DNA of 64,000 bases from Hirundichthys speculiger (Eukaryota > Chordata > Actinopteri > Beloniformes > Exocoetidae). Positions 25,921-35,656 of this stretch are shown piece after piece (within the stretch, counting starts at the first letter, position 1; each line of letters starts with the position of its first letter). The notes under the pieces were generated by a model. It searched no databases. It was not told where the DNA came from and saw nothing but the letters and a program-made list of their open reading frames with translations. The position numbers were made by a program, and so were the translations under genes. The stretch is from positions 186,001 to 250,000 of the forward strand of contig JAGFBZ010002260.1 of NCBI GenBank assembly GCA_018398805.1, read 5' to 3'.

Positions 25921-26749
25921 ATTTTTTAAATTTGATTTATTATTTATTCATTTATTTTTTTACTTATGCGAACTTGAGTTGTAGTTATTGTTATAATACA
26001 GTTTATGGTTTTAGGTGATCAGATAGTTTTTCTACCCGGACGCTTGCACAATTGAATATGTGTATATAATGTTTTTAGTCATGGCTAAAAAGTTAGGGAT
26101 ATTTGGCTTTTGGATGAAATTTCAGAATGCACCCAAAATGCAACAATACCTTTACAGGCAAACTTAATTTGACCTTCTCTAAATGTTTGAATTCAATTCA
26201 ATTCTATTCTATTTTAGTTGTATAGCGTCTTTTATAATACAAGTTATCTCTAGGGGCTTTACAGAGACTCAGAGTATGACCCCTGAACAAATACCATTGA
26301 CTAAAATTATAATATTAAATCCTAATCAAAGAAAAATGGCAAGAAAAAAAAAACTTTTCAAGCTGGAGGGGAAAAAAAAAAAAAACTTTAAGCAAGGTAG
26401 CAAGGAAAAAGTCCACTTTAAGAGTAAGAAACCTCAAGCAGGATCTGGCTCACAAGGGGGGGGCTTCCTGCCAAAGTCCAGCCAGGCAAAGAAAGAAAAG
26501 AGAAGGGAGATAGGAACAGAGAGAAGAGAGCACATACATCCTGGCAATACTATGTAGGACAAAATGTATAAATAATAATTATCCATCAGCTTGAGAACTA
26601 AGAATTCCTTGCACTTATATTCTGACTCATACACTGTTAGAACATGCTCTATAGAGATGACTATATAAACAGATGCAGGCAGCAACACTGAGGTGGTCAG
26701 AGAGTCAGACTGCAGGTCAGCATGTTAGTTGATATTCCAGAGACATCTA

Positions 26750-28024
26750 CAGGGGTTGGACAATGAAACTGAAACACCTGTCATTTTACTGTGGGAGGTT
26801 TCATGGCTAAATTGGACCAGCCTGGTGGCCAGTCTTCATTAATTGCACAAAGCACCAGTAGGAGCAGAGTGTGAAGGTTCAATTAGCAGGGTAAGAGCAC
26901 AGTTTTGTGCAAAATATTGCAATGCACACAACATCATAGGTGACATATCAGAGTTCAAAAGAAGGACAAGTTGTTGGTGCACATCTTGCTGGTACATCTG
27001 TGACCAAGACAGCAAGTGTTTGTGATGTATCAAGAGCCACGGTATCCAGGGTAATGTCAGCATACCACCAAGAAGGACTGAACCACATCCAACAGCATTA
27101 ACTGTGGACCCAAGAGGAAAGTTGTCTGAAAGGGATATTCGGGTGCTAACCTGGAATGTATCCAAAAAACAAAACTACAGCTGCCCAAATCACGGCAGAA
27201 TTAAATGTGCACCTCAATTCTCCTGTTTCCACCAGAACTGTCCGTCAGGAGCTCCACAGGGTCAATATACATGGCTGGCTGCTATACCCAAACCTTTGGT
27301 CACTCGTGCCAGTGCCAAATGTCAGTTTCAATGGTGCAAGGAGCGAAAATCTTGGGCTGTGGACAATGTGAAACATGTATTGTTCTCTGATGAGTCCACC
27401 TTTACTGCTTTCCCCACATCCAGGGAGAGTTACAGTGTGGAGAAACCCCAAAGAAGCGTATCACCCAGACTGTTGCATGCCCAGAGTGCAGCATGGGGGT
27501 GGAATCAGTGATGGTTTGGGCTGCCATATCATGGCATTCCCTTGGTCCCAATACTTGTGCTGGATGGGTGCGTCACTGCCAGAGGCTACCGAATCATTCT
27601 GGAGGACCATGTGCATCCAATGGTTCAAACATCATATCCTGAAGGCGGTGCCATGTATCAGGATGACAATACAGCAATACACCCAGCAAGACTGGTGAAA
27701 GATTGATTTGATGAACATGAAAGTGAAGTTGAACATCTACTTTGGCCTGCACAGTCACCAGATCTAAATATTACTGAGCCACTTAGGGGTGTTTTGGAAG
27801 GAGCGAGTCAGGAAACGTTTTCCTCCACTAGCATCTCGTAGTGACCTGACCACTGTCCTGCAGGAAAAATGGCTTCAAATCCCTCTGACCACTGTACAGG
27901 ACTTCTTATATGTCATTCCCAAGACAAATTGATGCTGTATTGGCTGCAAAAGGAGGCCCTATACCATACTAAAAAAATATTGTGGTCTAAAACCAGGTGT
28001 TTCAGTTTTATTGTCCAACCCCTG
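26750..28024 (+). mobile_element. Tc1-like DNA transposon, inactive copy with both ends
   Basis: The left end CAGGGGTTGGACAATGAAAC is matched inverted at the right end (CAGGGGTTGGACAATAAAAC on the minus strand). TA flanks both ends (26748-26749 and 28025-28026), as expected for Tc1/mariner insertion. Its 1275 bp are the normal size for a complete element. The transposase inside is broken. Confidence 0.92.
26955..27945 (+). pseudogene. Tc1 transposase pseudogene
   Basis: Fragments in all three plus frames spell a Tc1 transposase. There is a helix-turn-helix region (KTASVCDVSRATVSRVMSAY), then YPKNKTTAAQITAELN, then VSTRTVRQELHRVNIHG, and later the catalytic region around TDESTF-like residues and the C-terminal PLASRSDLTTVLQEKWLQIP. 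At least four frameshifts or stops separate them, for example after about 27371 and at 27698. It cannot make a functional enzyme. The order and spacing agree with a full 340-aa-class transposase that decayed after insertion. Confidence 0.88.
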
Positions 28025-28224
28025 TATATAGATGTGGTGGAGGTAAATCCTGGGATGGTCAGAAGGTGGAACTGGACAATAGTATGTAACTCTGGAAACT
28101 CTGCCCAGCAAGCATAGATATACAAAATGGAAAAAAAAGAGGAGCAGAGGGGTGCAGGACAGCACAAAACAAAAAAACTACAGGATCAGTGAAGTGCAGA
28201 TACATTTATGAGATGTTTCTAATT

Positions 28225-28660
28225 AAATAGAAAAAATAATAAATAGAAATCCTTTTATTGTCATTATACACATGTACAGTGATATCAAAAAAGTAACTAT
28301 GGATACAGCTGAAGAAGAAAGGTAAAGGCAGGAAGAGAAGAGGGGTGAGGACACCACTAAGTGGATTATTTTGGTGTCTCCCTGCAGCATAGACCTGTAG
28401 CAGCATAGCTATGATGAGGCTATGTTTCAGACCAGCCTGCTCTAGTCTTGGCTTCGGACCAGTTACTATAACTGTAGCTATGACTATTGGCCCTAACACA
28501 CTACTGTTTAGACTAAATATAGGCTTCACTAAACAGAAATGTTCTCAGTTTAGTTTTAAAGGTGGGGGTGGTGTCAGCCTCCTGAAACCAAACTGGTTGC
28601 TGGTTCCAGAGTTAAGGTGTCTGATAGCAGAAAATAAAATCACAAGTGTCTTATTCATGA
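28225..28660 (-). repeat. Dispersed fish repeat, probably a LINE 3' end
   Basis: On the minus strand the piece resembles a 3' untranslated tail of a fish LINE ending in AATAAAAGGATTT. It contains GGTTTCAGGAGGCTGACACC and a pyrimidine-rich stretch. No coding frame of length is present. The family is uncertain. Confidence 0.45.
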
Positions 28661-29049
28661 ATTGACCACTGGTTCAATGACCATTTGTATTTCAACAGTC
28701 CTCTTCATCATGACAATCACATTTTGACATCAAGAGACCAAGATGACACCTGACAGTTGATCAACAGTACCTTGCCACTGCAAGGCTTCAGAGGAAAGTT
28801 GCCACTGAGTTTAGTGAGTGACCGGAAGAGTCACATAAAGGGATAGAAATGGACGTTCTTTGGCCACATCCCATGCTGATGATTGTTTCACTGGGAAGAG
28901 TGCCCTGTAGACATTTTTTTCCCACCACTGTTTTTCGCTTTTGTTTCAATACATTCATACATTTCATATTTTATTTGTTTGAGCAGAGGAAATGTAAAAT
29001 GCCAACAGAAAGACAAAACAATAAATTAAAATTATAATTAACACAAGTC
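28661..29049. other. Unannotated spacer
   Basis: No exon, RNA gene or repeat family was recognised in this AT-rich stretch. Confidence 0.4.
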
Positions 29050-29460
29050 ATTATATCTGCTCAAGAAGGAGTGGGAGGAAGAAAACTTATTTGATCCAAC
29101 CTCTTTCTTCCAAATTAACATAAATTACATAGCTGCTTCCTGTCATTTTGATTTAAAATTGAAAAGAAACAAAGAAACAAACATACAGGGCACACACCAA
29201 CAATAGTGATACAGAGCCATGAGTGTAAGATGGCTTTACTGTTGAGTCCCAATCACTCTGTACTGATCCCAGAGCCTCTGTCTATAATGTGGCTTGAATT
29301 TATGAATATTTTGGCATTGCTTGAGTTTGAAGTCCAGGCCGTTCCATAATTTCGCTCCACATACAGACACACAAAACATTTTCCAGGTGGTTCTGACTTT
29401 TGATAACGTGAATTTGGCCAAGCCTCTAAGATTATGAGCTCTTTAACAGTGAAAAACATT
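29050..29460 (-). mobile_element. LINE reverse transcriptase C-terminal remnant
   Basis: The minus-strand frame at about 29421-29236 reads CVSVCGAKLWNGLDFKLKQC followed by IHKFKPHYRQRLWDQYR. This is the typical end of a jockey/CR1-class reverse transcriptase (pattern F.IS..G..LWN.L...LK). It is short and isolated, so it is a dead remnant. Confidence 0.6.
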
Positions 29461-32400
29461 GTTTAAGATGAAGAAATTACTATTTCATGCTTCTACTAAA
29501 ATGCCCGACTTTCATGTTATAACATTTCTGTAGCACAAACTTTTCATATTTTACATACATTTCACCCAAAAGTCGAACAACCTTAGCTCTTTGTAAGTAA
29601 AATGCCCCACATATAAATGTGCTAGTATTTTCAATGAAATGGTAAAATGTCTCAGTTTCAACATCTGATATGTTCTTTGTGTTCTCTTGGGAATAAAATA
29701 CGGGTTTATGAGCTTCTCAAATCATTGCATTCTGTTTTTTAATTTCCGTTTTACACAGCATCCCAGTTATTTTGGAATGGTGGTTGTAAAAACTAACACA
29801 AATTTAGACTTTTTAAAATGCTTTAATACCATTATTTGCTTGTTGACCTTGTGTTAAAGTCGGTCAGCAGATGGCACCAAACACACACCTAAATAGCATC
29901 TCCGTGTGCACAGCTCTGCCTGCAGCAGCAGCACAACTAAATGCTGTGTATGTACAGCTGAAGTCATATTCTGTGTCTGTATTTAGAGGAGATAATCCCA
30001 CACATAACTTCAGTTACTCAAATAGATAACTTCAGTGGGTTTTCCTTTAGGGAAAAATTATACATCCCTGTAAAAAAATCAAAATAACAAAGTTCTAGTT
30101 AAGCGCAAAACAATATCAGAACTATTACAGGTCTCTTTAACTAGTTGCTGGTAACTATTCTCATTAGCTCTAATAGTTGGTGTCCTTATATACATATTAA
30201 ATACTCCTATTGAAAAAATATAAAGTTCCACTTTGTTTACATTTTGAATTTGTGAAGTTAATAAAGAAACTACATATACTGTACTTAGTATCGGTATAAA
30301 GATACCCACTGCACAACATGGGGATGAGACTTCCTGAAGTGACGTTTCCTGTATGACTCCTCACGATGTAATTCGAGGGCTGGTATGTTGAGAATGATGA
30401 TAAAGTATAGGATGATAATAACAGAACCTTGCAGGTCAGAATTACACTCACATAATGAGACTGATACTGTAAGTTTTTGATTCTGCTCTATACGTGGGCT
30501 TTAACCGCCTCCACAGTTTCAGTTTAAGTTTTTTATTAACTGTGTCTATGATGACAGATACCTGGTAGGTACTTAGATGCTGTCTGGACCAGTTTTAGCA
30601 ATACCTCAGTGGCTTATTGCGATTCATATGTGAAGATGAAAGAATGTGTGACAAAAAGAAGACCTACAGTGAACCATACCTGCAGGCAACAGAACAATTT
30701 TCTCACACGCAGCTGTCACGCTTGGATACCAAGATGTATAGAAACTCATAGCAACTTCACTGTGAAAACCCCCAAATCTAAGACGTGTTGGTTGTTGTCA
30801 GCACTTGTCCCTGGCATGAAATCCAGAAGCATGGACATTTCCGTCTGTGGTGCTTAAGCTAGCGACTGATTTTCTGTTTTGACCAATATATAACATTACA
30901 GTTGTAGAGAACATTTGTATATATATTAGCTAATCTTTTCCTCCAATCCTACACATGTCCGTATGAACTGAGCTGTTTCAGAAACTTTGAAGGTCATGCT
31001 AATGTGTGAAACACCAGGAAGGCCATCCCAAATGTAGACAAATCATATATGGGAGGGTTATGTGCATTTTTTTCTTTCATTTTTCATTCAGAAATCACAG
31101 GTTAGTTACTCATTCACATGTACACACACACACACGCCCATTTTCTACTGCCCTTTTAAAACAGTTTTCTCACGCCACCTTACGCATAATGTCAAATCTT
31201 GCACACAATAGTCTTAACTGTAAGACAGCGTGGGTTGTATTTGCAAAGATTATGTCCAATCATGACATCACTGAAATTGATGAATGGTTAGGATCATAAG
31301 TATATCTAAACAATGCGGTTTAAAATAGGTTTTCATTAACAATGACATAATGTTATGTCATCTTGTCCATGTCCGGTGTCCATATTTGGTGATGCATGGC
31401 TCAATTCAGGTCTCCGCTGCCTCAGTGGAATCAGTTTTTATGTGGATGAACTAGAGCGCGACAGCTGGGCTTTCCTAGAGTCCAAACATGAAAAGCATGA
31501 AAGTTCTCCAATTAGTGCATCACTGGAAACAGAGGAAGGATTTAAAACGTCAAAGTGGGGGTGGGATCAGATGTCCACTGCAGGAGTAAACATTGAGGTA
31601 AACATTTGTGTAAGCAGAGCCATGAGTCAAATCATGGTTTGGGACCTGTTCCCGTGGGAGAGTTACTTTGGTAACTGGACTGAATAGAAACCAGTGGGAA
31701 GGTAGGAACCTTTCCAATGGTTTAATATGAAAAAAGCTGTGTTGGATTCTACTAAAAGATAAAAAGGTACCCAGGTAAACGGATGAAACCTATTTTTAGA
31801 GGAAGCCCTTTGTCTGCTTATGTATGGGTTCTTTAGAAAATTCAGCCAAAATGCATCTTCTCATGATGTAATGGTTCATGTTCAATGAGTCACCATGTAT
31901 TGCCATCTTATCAGGTGATAGGTTTTGGGAGGAGTCCCAAAGTGGCTTCCTCAAAGCAACCCTACCTCTTAGTAAAAGAATGCCGTCAATGCTGCTCATG
32001 AATGTGTTGTGTAACTGAAACTCAGAAGAGCATTCTTTTACAGTTACTCCTAAAGATAGTGGGAAACTTTATGTGTCGGTGATGGCACGGCTGCTTTTCA
32101 TAGTGGGAATGGGATGCTTTGACTACCTGGGTGGCTGCCGGTAGCGCGACAGTCTGTTGTAGCAGCAATGATGGTGACATGTTCGATCATCTTGACATAA
32201 TGTCTCTCTGCTTAAAAAAAGGCTCCAGAGGGAGCAATCAGAAAAAAGGTTACGATAAGTCTCAGACACACTATTCTGTCAAGATAACGCATTAATAGCT
32301 AGAGGCTGCACAAGTGATGCCAGATGTGGTACAGTGGAATGACAAATACAGGTATATCCCTCAAGAAATATGTATGAACGTGTCAAGAATCTGTTGCTTT

Positions 32401-33561
32401 GAGTAATTACAAGTCAAAAGCTCCTTTGCAAGTTGCTGTCAGAGATTTTTCAGAATGTACCTACGTGAAGTCATGTAAAGGTTTCCAACTGTGCACTGTG
32501 TTACAGAGACGCCAAAAATGGCTGACATGTTGTGTAAGTGGAGCTGAAATGACTATAAACCATTATTCTTGACTTTGCACCTCAGCCATTGTACCAGAAT
32601 TATTTAAACCAAAATCTTAATGCTGCAAGACATGAAAAACATACATGTAGATGTGTACAAACAGTAACTTCAAAATGTACTTAGAAAATGAAAATAAGTT
32701 ACCATTCTGGTTTTATATAATCACAGTGCTGCAGATGATCTGCTTTAGTTTGATAAAATATTTCAGCTGCTACCGTCAGGCCACAAAAACCAAAAGCTGT
32801 TTCATCAGCTTTAAGTCCCAGAGCTATTACTGAGCCTGTGCCAGAAGATCTACGAGCTGTCATAGGTTCAAACAGAATAAATATATTGGAGAGAGCAGCT
32901 AAAAAAACAGACTATTTAGGGGTTTATACTGAAAACAACCACTTGTCAGAAATCATGAGTGATGTGAAATGATGTCAGATGTCGTTCCTGTCAGAAGTAT
33001 GTCTCACACTTCATGCTGAATATGTCAGAAATATGTTAGCATCCCTCTGGTAATATTTGTGGAGGTTCGATTCTGTCGTGTACATTCAAGCTCACACTTC
33101 TCTTCTTCGGGCCTGGACAGCCATGCTCATTCACTTCTCAGAAATTCTCTCTTGTGAAATGCTTCACAGCCATTTCGACACACAGAAAGTACTAGGACCA
33201 ATAGCAACAGGGTTACATCCAGGAGCCACCACTCAAAACAACCATGCCGTCACGTGCAACTTTACTCTGGTTGCACGCCTACCCACACTGCTCTGGTGGC
33301 ATTGCCCCCTTGAAATCAAGTCTAGAGGAACCAGATTAATTCATAAAACCAGGTGGTTTTCCTTGAGTACAGCTTATTTTATTAGAATATATAGCAATGT
33401 ACATGTCCATTGGAAAAAAAAATCAGTTATTCATGAATTCCTATGACATCACTTCATCATAGGCGTGTACATACTGCAGCCAGACTTTACTGAAAGGACT
33501 ACATATTAACGTAATTGTATTTTTGCACGGTAAGTAATTGTGCGGTAAAAGATGTATGCTG
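29461..33561. other. Gene-free stretch between TPR and PDC
   Basis: I read both strands for ODR4, which lies head-to-head with TPR in human, and for other coding exons, and found nothing convincing. Open frames are short, lack family motifs and lack flanking splice sites with coding-like composition. Only short simple repeats, such as CACACACACA near 31125, stand out. Confidence 0.45.
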
Positions 33562-33573
33562 TTTTTTTTTTTT

Positions 33574-33603
<30 letters not shown>
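33562..33603. repeat. Homopolymer pair: 22 T then 20 G
   Basis: An uninterrupted run of 22 T (33562-33583) passes directly into 20 G (33584-33603). This may be a real low-complexity junction, but such abrupt pairs often mark assembly joins or polymerase artefacts. Confidence 0.95.
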
Positions 33604-33605
<2 letters not shown>

Positions 33606-35400
33606 TAGACCAGAGTGTTAAATAGTTCAGTGACAAGGACAATGCAATGATCCAAAAGACAAAGTATCAAGGATTTTTTTAGTCAAGAATCGATTTCCTC
33701 CTCTCTAACGAAGCAGAAGATCCTATCATGTAGACTGCCGGGAAAATTAGATTCAATTTTCAAACAACAGTGTTGACTGGCTCTACACTGATACAGTGAG
33801 ACTTCATTATCTGCTTCATAACAGACCTGTGTTTCCTACAGTAGCAGTGAATGAGCTTGTGTGGTTTGGCAGGTTCTGCGGACATGAGACTACTTAATTT
33901 GATTGATTGCATATCAAATTTTGGGTTTGTGTCGCAAGACTTTAAACATATTACCTGGCTTTACGTTGTGGTTTTGGCATGCCTGGAGCTCACTGGGGTC
34001 ACAGGGAAGTGAAGTCAATCACAAACAGGGTTATTTGACATGAGACAGCATGCTCCCAGGGCCTGCTGTTATGTTTTGCATCCTGCATGCGTGCAACAAC
34101 TATCACTCCTTGGTGCATCTGATATAATTCAAATCCAACAAAATTTAAAGCCACATACAGCATGGTACTAACAATCAAGACGTGTCACTAAATAGATTGA
34201 GCCCGTGAGCTTTAGAATCAGACAAAGTCTTGTCGTGTTTTCGTGACAAAACCATATAATCATTTTAAAATAAAATGCAGACAGTCAGATGCTTGGCTCA
34301 GAAAGGCATATTTGTCTAGACGCTAGTCGTGTCGCCTGACCTCAGAAAATCGTGGTGGTGGTGGTGGGGGGGGGACTTAGTCCTTCGCTTAGTTGTTCTC
34401 CCTTTTTCCTTCAAACCGAACAGTCCTATTTTTTTTCCCCCAAAGTCTATGTGAATGAAACAAGAACTAAATTCCAAAAACGGGAGTCAGTAGATTTTGT
34501 TATCTGATGATGGAACAGTCAAACAGTGTTATTCACCCCAGTCGAAATCGCTACAGGAAGTCGAATCAGTCTTGTGATAACGTGGTGATAGTCGAGGGCT
34601 CAGGATTGGCAGCCTCCACTCCACATGGAGGAATCACAGACTTAAAACATCATAAAAGAATGAACATTCTGGAAAAGATGCTCTGTCGTTATTATTCATA
34701 AATGAATGAAACCTCACAATGTCACTGTTTTGTTTTAATCATTAAGTACAAGAGGCTATTACATTATAGTACACTGTTGAAAATAGTAAATACTTAAGAT
34801 GAAAATTAAAAAAAAAATCAACAAAACTATAGAAATATTTGGAGTATGATGAAGTGTTGAGTCAAGCTTTTTTTTTTTGATGAATAATATCACTCAGTGA
34901 AAAGGAAAGCCCAAGACTCACAGTTTCCTTTTTGTGTATTTCCAAAGCCTTCTCTCCACTGCACCATATGATGTACACAAAAATAAATACCTTCCACTCT
35001 GTTCACATTTTATTGGTGTAAATGAAGCTCGTGAATGTTCCAGATGCAAAAGTCACTTCCCGTCACATGTTGAAAGATAAGTGTTTCCAGTGGTGGTTCA
35101 ATTAAACGCTTTCAGTTTTTTTTATTTTCTTTTTTTTTCACTTTAGCTGAAAAGCTCAAGATATTAAATATAATATCATATGACAGTTGGCAACATTACT
35201 TTATATGATCATGGACTTTTTACAAGTAACCTGAGTACACATTATTTCAGTCAAACACTCCAAATGGGCTATGAATAAATCATTTAAAAGCACATACAGC
35301 ATGTAACATTTCCTAAGAAAGAAACAAGCATTGCAACTGTAGCTGCAGTTAACTTGTTTTGGCTTTTTTTAAGGGTAGTGATGATGGATGTTGTGTCTTT
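33604..35400. other. 3' flank of PDC, no gene seen
   Basis: AT-rich sequence downstream of PDC (which is on the minus strand). It may contain more distal PDC polyadenylation sites; TTTATT occurs near 35120. No coding exon was recognised. Confidence 0.35.
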
Positions 35401-35656
35401 GCACGGTACTGTAACACACACACACTTATAATTATTCAACAGCTCCTGTATCAGGGACACTGAGGGTTCTTCTAGACCTGGATCTATAAGTTCTCCTCTC
35501 TTTAACTGAAAACAGGTATTCTAAGTTTGTATTGTATATCGAAACCCCAAAAATTAGCTTGTCTTTTTTTTTTTTATTTACAAAAATGTCTCTCTTAGAT
35601 CTTCTTCCAGCCATCTGACAACGCTTCTTTTCCTCCATACCAACCGAGCTCTTTGT

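Larger units (their letters stand above)
26184..28170. repeat. Fish dispersed repeat split by a Tc1 insertion
   Basis: The left part (from 26184) starts with AATTCAATTC and includes GTATAGCG and GGGGCTTTACAGAGAC. This resembles the LINE/SINE-like repeat common in fish genomes whose unit reads as a 3' tail. The right part resumes at 28025 and runs to about 28170. The Tc1 element at 26750-28024 sits between them. Confidence 0.55.

Noticed and set aside
31355..31687. 110-aa open frame (LSGISFYVDELERDSWAFLE), considered as an ODR4 or novel exon
   Set aside because: It does not match ODR4, lacks clear splice boundaries and has no partner exons nearby.
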